Source: an uncultured Pelagibacteraceae bacterium
Lineage (GTDB): Bacteria; Pseudomonadota; Alphaproteobacteria; Pelagibacterales; Pelagibacteraceae
Length of the DNA: 64,000 nucleotides
Direction of reading: 5' to 3'
NCBI GenBank assembly: GCA_902593405.1
Contig: CACJIB010000003.1
Location: 17,092-81,091, forward strand
The notes under the pieces were generated by a model. That model was not told the origin of the DNA. It ran no database searches and was given only the letters and a program-made list of their open reading frames with translations. The translations under genes and the position numbers were made by a program. Below, one piece after another: positions 1 through 8,646 of this stretch; position 1 is the stretch's first letter, and the number at the start of each line of letters is the position of its first letter.

Positions 1-2
1 AA

Positions 3-320
3 TTGATTTTGCATAATGAAGGAGGCAAAATAATACAGCAAAAAAAAATTTATCATGGTTTTCAATCCAAAATAAAAACAAATAATCAAAGTAAAATATT
101 CAAAAGCAATCAACAGTTTAAAGTTGGAAGATATCATTCATTAAAATTAATGGAGCCATTTAAATCGAATTCAATTAAAATAACTATGAGATGTAGTAAA
201 ACAAAAATACCAATGGGCCTTGAGGATAATCAAAATAAAATATATGGATTTCAATTTCATCCAGAATCTTTTTTAACAGAAAATGGCAACAATATTATTA
301 AAAAAATCTTATCAGCTTAG
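3..320 (+). CDS. Glutamine amidotransferase, component II of aminodeoxychorismate/anthranilate synthase (C-terminal part)
   Basis: This is the C-terminal end of a class I glutamine amidotransferase of the PabA/TrpG family, which releases ammonia from glutamine for aminodeoxychorismate or anthranilate synthase. The reading frame is open to the left edge, so the N-terminal half with the catalytic Cys lies outside the window. The visible part has the family motif GRYHSL and the catalytic His-Glu motif FHPESF followed by T-x-x-G near the C-terminus. The overlapping aminotransferase gene downstream favours a p-aminobenzoate (folate) role over tryptophan synthesis, but this is inferred from position only. 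Confidence 0.85.
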   Translation: MILHNEGGKIIQQKKIYHGFQSKIKTNNQSKIFKSNQQFKVGRYHSLKLMEPFKSNSIKITMRCSKTKIPMGLEDNQNKIYGFQFHPESFLTENGNNIIKKILSA

Positions 321-1026
321 TAATCTTAAAGAAGTTATTTTCAAAGACCTTTGGGGATCTAGAGGTGTATTTACCACAATGAGAATGGTTGGGAAACCTC
401 CTAAGTTAATACTTTTAAAACCACATTTAGAGAACTTAATAAAATCTACAAAAAAATATGGAATAAAAAAAAAAAATTTAAAAAACATTATTAAAGATTT
501 AATTGACAAAAATACTTTATACAAAGGTCCTGATAATTTATTCCGTATAGCATTAAATAAAAAATTAATATCAGTCTCAATTAGAAAAAGACCAAAACCA
601 AAGAGTAATTTTAATCTGTTATTGTTTAAATATAAACGAGTAGAGCCAAATTATAAAAATCTATATTATAAAAAAATATTAGCAAAATTAAGCAAAGTTG
701 ACTCAACTAAATTTGATATTGCTCTAGTCGCAAAGGATAAAATTTTAGAAACTGGTACTTCAAATTTAGTTTTTGTAAAAAATGGAAAAATCTATTCACC
801 TAAAAAAAATTGTTATTTTGGAAATACACTTAAATTCATAAGCAAGAAAATTAAAATTAATTTTAAAGATATTTTTATTAAATCAATTGATGATTATGAT
901 GAAATAATTCTTATTGGATCTGGTAAAGGAGTAACATCAGTTTCAAAAATAAACGAACTTAAATGGAAGAGAAAAAAGAGTAATTGCTACAATAAGCTTA
1001 ATAAAATATATAATTCTCTTGTTTAA
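283..1026 (+). CDS. Class IV PLP-dependent aminotransferase / aminodeoxychorismate lyase-like protein
   Basis: This 247-aa protein resembles fold-type IV PLP enzymes such as aminodeoxychorismate lyase (PabC) and branched-chain aminotransferases. Visible features are a start region with GVFTTMR, a candidate PLP lysine near residue 125 (PNYKNLYYK), the ETGTSNLVFV segment near 157-165 that carries the conserved Glu about 32 residues later, and a Gly-Ser-Gly phosphate-binding-like stretch near the C-terminus (LIGSGKGV). The ATG at 283 lies 38 bases inside the upstream amidotransferase gene. No other ATG, GTG or TTG precedes the conserved region, so this start is favoured. Coupled to the PabA/TrpG-type gene, it most likely acts in p-aminobenzoate synthesis. 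The exact reaction is not proven. Confidence 0.75.
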   Translation: MATILLKKSYQLSNLKEVIFKDLWGSRGVFTTMRMVGKPPKLILLKPHLENLIKSTKKYGIKKKNLKNIIKDLIDKNTLYKGPDNLFRIALNKKLISVSIRKRPKPKSNFNLLLFKYKRVEPNYKNLYYKKILAKLSKVDSTKFDIALVAKDKILETGTSNLVFVKNGKIYSPKKNCYFGNTLKFISKKIKINFKDIFIKSIDDYDEIILIGSGKGVTSVSKINELKWKRKKSNCYNKLNKIYNSLV

Positions 1027-1028
1027 AT

Positions 1029-1424
1029 ATGAACGATCCAAACAACCCTTGTATATTTTGTAAAATTAGAAAAGAAGAGCTCCAGTTCGAAAATCAATTA
1101 GCTTATTCATCTACAGATAGCTACCCTGTATCAGAATTTCATAGTCTTATAGTTCCTAAAAGACATGTAGAGACATACTTTGATCTTACTAAAGAAGAAA
1201 TTCAGGCATGTAATGAGCTCATTTTAAAAACTAAAGAAAAAATTTTAAAACAAGATGCTAGTGTTAAAGGTTTTAATATAGGCACAAATGCAGGAAAATC
1301 AGCAGGCCAATCAATTATGCATTGTCATATTCATCTAATTCCCAGAAGAGAAGGGGACGTCGAGAATCCTCAGGGCGGTGTTAGGTCAGTGATCCCAAAA
1401 AAACAACATTACAACAGAAAGTAA
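1029..1424 (+). CDS. HIT family nucleotide-binding protein
   Basis: This is a 131-aa member of the histidine triad family, close in size to HinT-like nucleotide hydrolases, which act on adenosine phosphoramidates or dinucleotides. The triad is visible as H98-C-H100-I-H102 in the segment MHCHIHLIPRR. The upstream conserved Asn lies in NIGTNAG (84-90), and the N-terminal CIFC pair (8-11) is a frequent Zn ligand in this family. It begins two bases after the aminotransferase stop, so it is likely co-transcribed with the preceding genes. Its physiological substrate cannot be read from the sequence. Confidence 0.9.
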   Translation: MNDPNNPCIFCKIRKEELQFENQLAYSSTDSYPVSEFHSLIVPKRHVETYFDLTKEEIQACNELILKTKEKILKQDASVKGFNIGTNAGKSAGQSIMHCHIHLIPRREGDVENPQGGVRSVIPKKQHYNRK

Positions 1425-1452
1425 ATATTTTTTAATTGTTATTAAAGACAAA

Positions 1453-1483
1453 TTGACCAATACTTTTGGTTGAACTCTATAAG
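1453..1483 (+). promoter_or_regulatory. Possible sigma70-type promoter for aprMBA
   Basis: TTGACC at 1453-1458 and TATAAG at 1478-1483 resemble -35 and -10 boxes. They lie in the only spacer before the aprM start. The spacing is 19 bases, longer than the ideal 17, so support is weak. Confidence 0.3.
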
Positions 1484-1539
1484 TTTCTAGAATAGAAAAC
1501 CCTAAATTAATTCAATTTTATTTTACAAGGTTTTTAAAA

Positions 1540-2340
1540 ATGTTTGCAACAAATCCTTTTTCAATTCTAGCTGAAACAGTTCCATCTATAGTTATGCAAG
1601 GTTTTGTCGTGTTAATGGTTTTATTAATTGTTGCAGGCACCCTTTTAGACATAATTCATAAAAAGAATGTGAAATACTTTTTTGAAAACGCCAGGAAAGC
1701 AAAAAAGAATGCGACCAAAGAACTGTCGACTGGTGAAAGAATTGCAGTTGTTTCAAAAACAATTGCATACGACATCGGAACTACATCAGAACTAGGTGCG
1801 GGCAAAAGAAGAGTAGCACATGTTCTTGGTATGTACGGTACTATATTGTTTTGGGTTGGCTCTGTTGTGATGATATTTTGTTATTCATCAGCAAATGCAG
1901 AAACTCCGACTATTTGGCCAATGATCTGGCATATTGGAGCTTTGATGACGATCTTGGGCGGATCATGGTTTTGGTTCTTCTTAAGAGTTGATGTTTATTC
2001 TGAAGCGCAACCTTGGTACAGAATTATTAAAGCAGATTTATTTGTATTAGCTCTAATTGCAACTTCCTTAACTGGATTTATTTGGTCATATCTTCAAGGT
2101 TTAAATTTAGAAGGAAGATGGGATGCAAATTTATTTTTAGTATTATTTGTAGTTTCAAACTTAGTTTTATTTGGAGGAGTTTATTGGTCTAAGTTTGCTC
2201 ATATGTTTTATAAACCTGGCGCTGCAATACAAAAGAATTTAGCTGAAGCAGATGGTTCAAGAGATAATTTACCACCACCTGCAGATGCACCTGAACAATT
2301 TGGTTTGGGTATTAAAAGAGAACAACCTAAACATTATTAA
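1540..2340 (+). CDS. aprM: APS reductase membrane anchor AprM
   Basis: This 266-aa integral membrane protein sits directly before aprB and aprA, the position of AprM in sulfur oxidisers that lack QmoABC. AprM is thought to link soluble APS reductase to the quinone pool. About five hydrophobic helices are visible (roughly residues 17-38, 92-117, 128-148, 165-187 and 198-217), with a charged cytosolic loop at 40-90 rich in Lys. Histidines next to helices (RRVAHVLG, MIWHIGAL, KFAHMFY) could bind heme, as in NarI/DsrM-like anchors. This is inference. The C-terminus is a Pro-rich hydrophilic tail. The identification rests on gene context plus topology. Confidence 0.8.
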   Translation: MFATNPFSILAETVPSIVMQGFVVLMVLLIVAGTLLDIIHKKNVKYFFENARKAKKNATKELSTGERIAVVSKTIAYDIGTTSELGAGKRRVAHVLGMYGTILFWVGSVVMIFCYSSANAETPTIWPMIWHIGALMTILGGSWFWFFLRVDVYSEAQPWYRIIKADLFVLALIATSLTGFIWSYLQGLNLEGRWDANLFLVLFVVSNLVLFGGVYWSKFAHMFYKPGAAIQKNLAEADGSRDNLPPPADAPEQFGLGIKREQPKHY

Positions 2341-2373
2341 TTATGATAAAATTTAAAAAGGAGAGAAAATAAT

Positions 2374-2844
2374 ATGTCAACATTTGTATATATGACAAGA
2401 TGTGATGGCTGTGGTCATTGCGTAGATATTTGCCCATCAGATATAATGCACATTGACGAAAACATTAGACGTGCAAAAAATATTGAACCTAATTTTTGTT
2501 GGGAATGTTATTCTTGTGTCAAAGCTTGTCCTAACCACGCTATTGATGTTAGAGGATATGCAGACTTTGCTCCAATGGGACATAGCGTTAGAGTAAGAAG
2601 GGAAGAAGAAAAAGGAACAATTTCTTGGAAAATTAAATTCAGAAATGGAACAGAAAAAAACTTTGTATCGCCAATTACAACAAAGCCTTGGGGTAAATTT
2701 ATTCCTAAATTAGCTGAGGGAGATAAACCCAATCAAGGTGAGATAAACTCACAAAGATTATACACTGAACCAGAAGGATTAAATATAGATGGAGAGCTTC
2801 CAACTGTACCTAAGGAATCGTTCAAAAAAGGAGTTTACTATTAA
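2374..2844 (+). CDS. aprB: Adenylylsulfate (APS) reductase subunit beta
   Basis: This is the iron-sulfur subunit of dissimilatory APS reductase, 156 aa. Two complete [4Fe-4S] ligand sets are visible: C10, C13, C16, C20 (CDGCGHCVDICP) and C42, C45, C48, C52 (CWECYSCVKACP). A C-terminal tail, which in known structures wraps around AprA, follows from about residue 100. The start is preceded by a good purine-rich site (AAGGAGAG). The stop codon overlaps the aprA start by one base, consistent with coupled translation of an AprAB heterodimer. In an organism without sulfate respiration, the enzyme probably runs in reverse: sulfite + AMP to APS + 2 electrons. Confidence 0.95.
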   Translation: MSTFVYMTRCDGCGHCVDICPSDIMHIDENIRRAKNIEPNFCWECYSCVKACPNHAIDVRGYADFAPMGHSVRVRREEEKGTISWKIKFRNGTEKNFVSPITTKPWGKFIPKLAEGDKPNQGEINSQRLYTEPEGLNIDGELPTVPKESFKKGVYY

Positions 2845-4703
2845 TGGCTAGCCATAAAACACATTACGAAGATTGCGATATATTAGTTGTTGGTGGAGGT
2901 ATGGCTGGTACTGGTGCTACCTTTGAGGCAAGACACTGGGGTAGAGACATGAAAATTGTTTGTGTTGAAAAAGCTAACATTGATAGAAGTGGAGCTGTTG
3001 CTCAAGGACTTTATGCGATTAATTGCTATATGGGAATGCAGTGGGGTGAAAACCAACCAGAAGATCACGTAAGATATGCAAGAAATGATTTGATGGGAAT
3101 GGTAAGAGAAGATTTAGGTTATGACATGGCTCGTCACGTAGACTCTACAGTTCATATGTTTGATGAATGGGGTTTACCTATGATGAAGAACGAAGAAACT
3201 GGAAGATACTTAAGAGAAGGTAAATGGCAGATAATGATCCATGGTGAAAGTTATAAACCGATTGTTGCTGAAGCAGCAAAAAAATCTGCAGATAAAATTT
3301 ATAACAGAATAATGATTACTCATCTTTTAATGGACGAGTCTCAAGATAACAGAATTGGTGGAGCAGTTGGTTTTAATATGAGAACTGGTGATTTCCATGT
3401 ATTTAGAGCAAAAGCAGTAATTGTTGCTGCTGGTGGAGCTTCACACATCTTTAAACCAAGAGCGGTTGGAGAAGGAATGGGTAGAACTTGGTATGCACCA
3501 TGGAGTAATGGATCTGCATATGCATTGCCTATTGCAGCAGGTGCGAAGATGACTCAAATGGAAAACAGAATTGTATTATGTAGATTTAAAGACGGTTATG
3601 GTCCAGTTGGAGCGTATTTCCTTCATTTAAAAACATACACACAAAATGCTAATGGAGAAAATTATGAGAAAAAATGGTATGACCAAACTAAAGAGTTAGT
3701 TGGAGAATATATCGATCATCATCCAACTCCAACTTGCTTGAGAAACCATGCTTTTATTCAAGAAGTAGCTGCAGGCGGTGGACCAATCCACATGGTAACT
3801 ACTGAGGCTTTCCAAGATCCACACTTAGAAACAGTAGGTTGGGAAAATTTCTTAGGAATGACCGTTGGGCAAGCTGTTGTTTGGGCATCTCAAAATATTG
3901 ATCCAAAATACACAAATCCAGAATTAACTACATCTGAACCTTATGTAATGGGTTCACATGCTACTTGTTCTGGTGCATGGGTTAGTGGTCCAGAAGATTT
4001 ATCACCACCAGAATATTTCTGGGGTTATAACAGAATGCTAACTATTGATGGTTTATTTGGTGCAGGTGATACAGTTGGTGGAAGTGCCCATAAGTTTTCA
4101 TCTGGATCTTTTACAGAAGGTAGATTAGCTGCAAAAGCTGCTGTTAAATATATTGAAGACAAAAAAGCAGAAGGCGTTAAAGTTTCAGAAAAACAGTGTG
4201 AGGATTTCAAAACTGCAGTTTATAAACCACTAGAAAACTATACGGTTGCTAGAAATGAGATTACTGGTGGAACAGTTTCACCTAGCTATATATCTCCAAT
4301 TCAAGGTCTTCAAAGATTACAGAAAATAATGGATGAATATGTTGGAGGAATTACCTCAAATTACATGACTAATGGTAATATGCTAAAAAGAGGTCTTGAG
4401 TTATTAGATTGGTTACAAGAAGACTTAGAGCATGTTGGAGCTGAAGATTATCACCAGCTTATGAGAGCTTGGGAATTAAAACACAGAGCTTTGACGTCTC
4501 AGTGTGTAACAGAACATACATTATTTAGGGAAGAGACTAGATGGCCAGGCTACTATTACAGAGGTGATCATATGAAACTTGATGATGAAAATTGGCATTG
4601 TTTAACAGTTTCTAGAAGAGACCCTAAGACTGGTAAATTTAGTATGGAGAAAATTCCTGTCTACCATATAGTGGATGAGAACGAGAAGAAAAAAGCTTCT
4701 TAG
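2844..4703 (+). CDS. aprA: Adenylylsulfate (APS) reductase subunit alpha
   Basis: This is the FAD-binding catalytic subunit of APS reductase, 619 aa, the usual family length. The N-terminal dinucleotide-binding motif is DILVVGGGMAG (about 13-23). The fumarate reductase/succinate dehydrogenase-like fold is supported by DTVGGSAHKFSSGSFTEGRLAA near residues 410-430 and by a C-terminal helical domain. It shares a base with aprB and forms the aprMBA operon. Next to Xsc and sulfolactate lyase genes, the likely role is oxidation of sulfite released from sulfonates, with electrons passed via AprB and AprM. The direction of the reaction is inferred from context. Confidence 0.96.
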   Translation: MASHKTHYEDCDILVVGGGMAGTGATFEARHWGRDMKIVCVEKANIDRSGAVAQGLYAINCYMGMQWGENQPEDHVRYARNDLMGMVREDLGYDMARHVDSTVHMFDEWGLPMMKNEETGRYLREGKWQIMIHGESYKPIVAEAAKKSADKIYNRIMITHLLMDESQDNRIGGAVGFNMRTGDFHVFRAKAVIVAAGGASHIFKPRAVGEGMGRTWYAPWSNGSAYALPIAAGAKMTQMENRIVLCRFKDGYGPVGAYFLHLKTYTQNANGENYEKKWYDQTKELVGEYIDHHPTPTCLRNHAFIQEVAAGGGPIHMVTTEAFQDPHLETVGWENFLGMTVGQAVVWASQNIDPKYTNPELTTSEPYVMGSHATCSGAWVSGPEDLSPPEYFWGYNRMLTIDGLFGAGDTVGGSAHKFSSGSFTEGRLAAKAAVKYIEDKKAEGVKVSEKQCEDFKTAVYKPLENYTVARNEITGGTVSPSYISPIQGLQRLQKIMDEYVGGITSNYMTNGNMLKRGLELLDWLQEDLEHVGAEDYHQLMRAWELKHRALTSQCVTEHTLFREETRWPGYYYRGDHMKLDDENWHCLTVSRRDPKTGKFSMEKIPVYHIVDENEKKKAS

Positions 4704-4724
4704 TAGATAATTTAATTAAATCAC

Positions 4725-5075
4725 ATGGATATTTTATCTAAATCAGATGATGAAATATACGAATTAGCCAAACCTATTTGGGATAATTTGGTTAAATCAT
4801 CTAATCTCAAAGATTATGGTGGATTTACAAGAGATTTTTCTACTCAAATGCTCTTTGGTGCTAACGAAGTAGAGCTTGGTAAACAGTGGGCCAATAATAA
4901 GCTAATCACTAATCTTAAAGAGACTTTTGAACCTTTCGGTTGCCTTAGAAGAGGAGATCACATAACCGTTCTGATTAAACAAACAAATAAAGAGATACCA
5001 GGAGAGTTTCTTGGGAGGCTGGTCTTAGGTGTCGAGGACGATACGGTTAAGGTTTTCGGAGCCACGATCTATTAA
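4725..5075 (+). CDS. Conserved-looking small protein of unknown function, downstream of aprA
   Basis: This is a 116-aa soluble protein with no recognised family. It follows aprA by 21 bases on the same strand, so it is likely in the apr operon. The composition is balanced, with no signal peptide or membrane helix. A helical N-terminal half (residues 1-75, with GGFTRDF and FGANEVELGKQW) is followed by a beta-rich C-terminal half (RRGDHITVLIK, FLGRLVLGVEDDTVKVFGATIY). A single Cys (FGCLRR, near 84) is visible. The position suggests an accessory or regulatory part in sulfite oxidation. No function can be assigned from sequence alone. Confidence 0.8.
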   Translation: MDILSKSDDEIYELAKPIWDNLVKSSNLKDYGGFTRDFSTQMLFGANEVELGKQWANNKLITNLKETFEPFGCLRRGDHITVLIKQTNKEIPGEFLGRLVLGVEDDTVKVFGATIY

Positions 5076-5130
5076 GAAAAAAAATTACTTAGCTTGAAAT
5101 AATTGTTTGACAAATTTCGTTGTGGGTGTA

Positions 5131-5277
5131 ATGACGGATTTAATGTTACTTTCTAACGTAAAAATTATTAATAAACTCTCAAATTTTAAAACCATATTTA
5201 TTAAAGCAGGAATTATAGCGAGCTTAACAGCATACTGGGGAGTAATTTTAGTTGGAACTTTTATCACTTTTAACTAA
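5131..5277 (+). CDS. Small single-helix membrane protein (48 aa), hypothetical
   Basis: This short ORF of 48 codons lies in the gap between the 116-aa gene and the TauE-type exporter, on the same strand. It has a short basic N-terminal part followed by one clear hydrophobic helix (about residues 23-47, with AGIIASLTAYWGVILVG). Another ATG at codon 5 is possible. No family is recognised. The location between sulfite-handling genes suggests a small partner of the exporter or of AprM, but this is only positional inference. A hairpin starts right at its stop codon. Confidence 0.5.
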   Translation: MTDLMLLSNVKIINKLSNFKTIFIKAGIIASLTAYWGVILVGTFITFN

Positions 5278-5295
5278 GTTGTTTTTAAACAACTT
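5276..5295 (+). terminator. Hairpin after the 48-aa ORF, possible terminator
   Basis: An inverted repeat pairs 5276-5284 (AAGTTGTTT) with 5287-5295 (AAACAACTT), effectively an 8-bp stem with a 4-base loop. It is followed by a T/A-rich run ending in six T just before the ATG at 5308. The stem is A+T-rich, so termination strength is uncertain. It may separate the apr unit from the exporter gene. Confidence 0.4.
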
Positions 5296-5307
5296 TTAAA
5301 ATTTTTT

Positions 5308-6387
5308 ATGGAAGTATTTTTACCGATAGCTCAAGTTTTTGTTAACCCTATCGAGATACTTTTATTAAGTGCTATTGTTGGAGTACTTTCAGGTTTATTT
5401 GGTGTTGGTGGTGGGTTTTTGATGACACCTTTTTTAATTTTTTTAGGAATACCTCCTGCTTATGCAGTTGCTAATGAAGCAAATAATATTTTAGCTACCT
5501 CAGTTTCTGGATCTACCACGCATTATTTAAAAAATACTTTAGATTATAAAATGGGTTCAATGATTGTAATTGGAGGTGTAATTGGAACCTCTTTAGGAAT
5601 TTACACTTTTACTTATTTTAAAGGTATTGGAAAAATTGATACAGTTATCTCACTGGCCTACATGTATATATTAGCAATAATCGGAACTTTAATGCTTGTT
5701 GAAAGTTTGGGTGAAATAGATAAAGCAAAAAGAAACGTTGTAGTTAAAAAAAAATTACATGTTCATTATTGGATACATGGTCTTCCATTAAGAATGAGGT
5801 TTCCAAAATCTAAATTATATGAAAGTATTTTTACTCCAATTATAATTGGTCTATTAGTTGGTTTTATTGCAGCTATTATGGGAATTGGAGGTGCGTTTAT
5901 TTTAGTTCCAGCAATGATTTATATAATTAAAATGCCTACTAAATTAGTTCCTGGCACATCTTTATTTGTAACAATTTTTGTAAGTGTGGTTGTTACTTTT
6001 CTTCATTCATTTAATTATGGATCTATAGATTTATTACTTGTTCTTATGTTGGTTATAGGCTCTATAATAGGAGTTCAAGTTGGACAAAAATTAGGAGAAA
6101 GAATTGATAGCTCTGGTTTAAGAGCTTTATTAGCAATTTTGTTATTGATAGTAGGTATAGCAATAGCATACGATACATTTTTCGCAGATCAGATTATTAA
6201 TGAGACTACAAAAGCAACTAGTTCAGATTTAAATTTCTTTTCTCAATTCATAATTGAATTTTCTAGAGAGATGCCTTTCTTTTATGGACTATTCACTATT
6301 ATGTTTGCGATTATTTTAGGTGTTGGAGCAGCGTTTATAAGACGTTTTGTTTCAAACTTAAGAAAAAAATTATTAGTCAAATCTTAA
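5308..6387 (+). CDS. TauE/SafE family sulfite (anion) exporter
   Basis: This 359-aa polytopic membrane protein belongs to the TauE/SafE (formerly DUF81) family, which exports sulfite, sulfoacetate and related anions. The two internal repeats each carry the glycine-rich signature: LFGVGGGFLMTP near residues 30-41 and IMGIGGAFILVPA near 190-203. It is longer than the usual 250-300 aa. A basic hydrophilic insert lies around 140-175 between the repeats, and an extra C-terminal helix comes after a loop at 290-325. Next to aprBA and genes that release sulfite, the likely cargo is sulfite. It ends tail to tail with the YeiH-type exporter, overlapping by four bases. Confidence 0.85.
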   Translation: MEVFLPIAQVFVNPIEILLLSAIVGVLSGLFGVGGGFLMTPFLIFLGIPPAYAVANEANNILATSVSGSTTHYLKNTLDYKMGSMIVIGGVIGTSLGIYTFTYFKGIGKIDTVISLAYMYILAIIGTLMLVESLGEIDKAKRNVVVKKKLHVHYWIHGLPLRMRFPKSKLYESIFTPIIIGLLVGFIAAIMGIGGAFILVPAMIYIIKMPTKLVPGTSLFVTIFVSVVVTFLHSFNYGSIDLLLVLMLVIGSIIGVQVGQKLGERIDSSGLRALLAILLLIVGIAIAYDTFFADQIINETTKATSSDLNFFSQFIIEFSREMPFFYGLFTIMFAIILGVGAAFIRRFVSNLRKKLLVKS

Positions 6388-7469
6388 ATAAAAATATTTA
6401 TTAGAGTTTCTATATATATTAAACTAATAATTCCAACAGTCACAGCTGCAATCAAACCAACTACAAATGGTTTATATCCCATTGATTTAAGTTCACTTAA
6501 ATTTATTGAAATCCCTACAGCAGCCATAGCCATTGTCAAAAATACAGTTGCTAAAATTTTTAAATATTCGATGAATCTAGACCAAGCATAAAAACTTTTA
6601 CTTTCAAATGAAAATAATTGATCTCCAAAATTTCTTAAAATTATCATGCCAATAAAACCAAGTACAAAATATGGAAAAATACTTAAAATTGAGTATTTTT
6701 GTTCTTTAAATTCACCTCTATTGTATAAGAAAGCAAACAAAGGAATTAGTATTACTAGAAAAGTGTTTCTGATTAATTTTGTTACTGTTGCCACATCTAA
6801 GGTTTCAGGATTGTTAAATTGTTGATCATAAATCAAACCTGCGGCAGCTACTTGAGAGGTCTCATGAATTGAAGTTCCCAGAAATAAGCCAGCTTCCAAG
6901 GCATTATTATCAAAATACCATTCTGCAAAATATGGGTAAACTAGCATTGCAATCACTCCAAATAACGTAATGTTAGCTATTGCATAAGCTACTTCTGTTT
7001 TCTTGGCGTTGATTACAGGAGCTGTTGCAACAATCGCAGTAGCTCCACAAACGCTAGTACCAATTGCAATTAAATAAGACATCTTTGAGGATATAGGGAC
7101 TTTTTTTATAAGGAGCTTAATTAATATTAATACACCTAAAATACAAAATATCACTAAGGGTATCGCAACAGATCCAAATTTAATAAAATCAGCAAAACTT
7201 AATCTAATACCTAAAAAAATTATTCCTAATTTTAAAATATACTGTTGGGTAAAATCTAAACCAATCATCATACCTGGTCTTGGAGTAAAAGCGTTTCCCA
7301 TTAATATTCCAAGTAGTATTGCAATTAACACTGTTGAAATTGGACTTTTTTCAGTACCAAAAATCTCTATCGCTAAAACGTTATTAATACCTTGAGAAAA
7401 TAAACAAAAAATTAAAGCTAAGACAACACCTGGAAAAATTGATTTTATGTACTGAAACTTATTATCCAC
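6384..7469 (-). CDS. YeiH/UPF0324 family putative sulfate exporter, SuyZ-like
   Basis: This 361-aa membrane protein has about ten hydrophobic helices and belongs to the YeiH (UPF0324, putative sulfate exporter) family. Characteristic segments are RLSFADF, IGTSVCGATAIVATAPVI with the following K-K-T-E-V-A-Y-A, and LGTSIHETSQVAAAG. It starts six bases after the suyB stop, so it is the last gene of a suyA-suyB-exporter operon. A member of this family (SuyZ) accompanies sulfolactate lyase in sulfonate-degrading bacteria such as Paracoccus. Export of sulfate or sulfite is therefore the likely role. Exact substrate and direction are inferred. Confidence 0.85.
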   Translation of the reverse strand: MDNKFQYIKSIFPGVVLALIFCLFSQGINNVLAIEIFGTEKSPISTVLIAILLGILMGNAFTPRPGMMIGLDFTQQYILKLGIIFLGIRLSFADFIKFGSVAIPLVIFCILGVLILIKLLIKKVPISSKMSYLIAIGTSVCGATAIVATAPVINAKKTEVAYAIANITLFGVIAMLVYPYFAEWYFDNNALEAGLFLGTSIHETSQVAAAGLIYDQQFNNPETLDVATVTKLIRNTFLVILIPLFAFLYNRGEFKEQKYSILSIFPYFVLGFIGMIILRNFGDQLFSFESKSFYAWSRFIEYLKILATVFLTMAMAAVGISINLSELKSMGYKPFVVGLIAAVTVGIISLIYIETLINIFI

Positions 7470-7475
7470 GGATTT

Positions 7476-8642
7476 TTATGCACTTCTGTAGAGTTTAGTC
7501 ATCACAAATTCTTTGTGACCTAAAGCTTCTGCACAAGTCAGTCTTCCGTTTGCTACCCTTAAAGTCGTTTTGATTAATTCATCTCCAGCTTCAGATAAAT
7601 TCATTTCTCTTGAAAGAATTTTAGAAACATCACAATCAATATGCTCTCCCATACCTTTAACCGTTAATGGATTAGCTGTTAATTTAACAACAGGTTCTAT
7701 AGGATTTCCAACGATATTGCCTTGTCCAGTTGGAAATAAATGAATATTAAAACCAGCAGCAGCTTGAAGTGTAACACATTCAGCAGCAGCAGATGATGTG
7801 TCCATAAAATATAAACCTTTTCCTTTTGTTGGTTCTTCAGCTGGTTCAAGAACATCAATAAATTTACAATTTCCAATTTTTTGAAAATTACCAAAAGCTT
7901 TTTCCTCAATTGTAGTTAAGCCTCCAGCTATATTTCCAGCAGTAGGTTGACTTTCAGAAAGATCATCCGTTGCCTCTTTTAAGATAAAATCATTATAAGA
8001 GCTCCAGGTTTTCATAAATTTTTCAGAAGCTTCTTTCGTAGCTCCTCTTGTTGCGCAAACTTGTTCTGCACCTGTTAATTCTGATGTTTCACCAAAACAC
8101 AAATGAACTCCTAATGGCTCAAGTTTATCCATTAAATTACCAACAGTTGGGTTTGCAGCTAGTCCTGAAGTAGTATCAGATTCTCCACACTTAACTGAAA
8201 TCCATAGATCACTTAAAGGACACTCTTCTCTTTGTTTTTCTGAAGCCCACATAACAAATTCTTGAGCTTTTTTTGATGCTTTCATTGTCGTACCAATGTC
8301 TCCTGTACGTTCAATATGAAATCCTTCAACGGGTTTTCCAGTTTTAGCAATTCCATCTACAATTTTTTTTGTCCATTTAGGTTCAATACCAATTACAATC
8401 ACTGCCGCAACGTTTGGATTACATCCAGTTCCTATCATTGTTCTAAAATGAAGCTCTAAATCTGCACCAAATTGAAGTCTTCCATAAGAATGAGGAAGAG
8501 CAATTGTTCCTTTAATATTGTTGGCAACTGCCTCTGCACATGCGTTCGAAATGTCATCAACTGGCAAAATAATTACATGATTTCTTGTTCCGGCTCTGCC
8601 GTTTTCTCTTTTATAACCTAAAAAGCTCTTTGGGATATCCAT
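7476..8642 (-). CDS. suyB: Sulfolactate sulfo-lyase large subunit (UxaA/altronate dehydratase family)
   Basis: This 388-aa protein belongs to the UxaA/GarD dehydratase family, whose SuyB branch, with SuyA, splits 3-sulfolactate into pyruvate and sulfite. Family segments seen are [13 protein letters not shown] at residues 9-21, a conserved [29 protein letters not shown], and MDTSSAAAE near 280. The sequence alone could also mean altronate or galactarate dehydratase. The SuyB call rests on the adjacent small SAF-domain subunit, the YeiH-type exporter downstream and the divergent xsc gene. Confidence 0.85.
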   Translation of the reverse strand: MDIPKSFLGYKRENGRAGTRNHVIILPVDDISNACAEAVANNIKGTIALPHSYGRLQFGADLELHFRTMIGTGCNPNVAAVIVIGIEPKWTKKIVDGIAKTGKPVEGFHIERTGDIGTTMKASKKAQEFVMWASEKQREECPLSDLWISVKCGESDTTSGLAANPTVGNLMDKLEPLGVHLCFGETSELTGAEQVCATRGATKEASEKFMKTWSSYNDFILKEATDDLSESQPTAGNIAGGLTTIEEKAFGNFQKIGNCKFIDVLEPAEEPTKGKGLYFMDTSSAAAECVTLQAAAGFNIHLFPTGQGNIVGNPIEPVVKLTANPLTVKGMGEHIDCDVSKILSREMNLSEAGDELIKTTLRVANGRLTCAEALGHKEFVMTKLYRSA

Positions 8643-8646
8643 ATTT

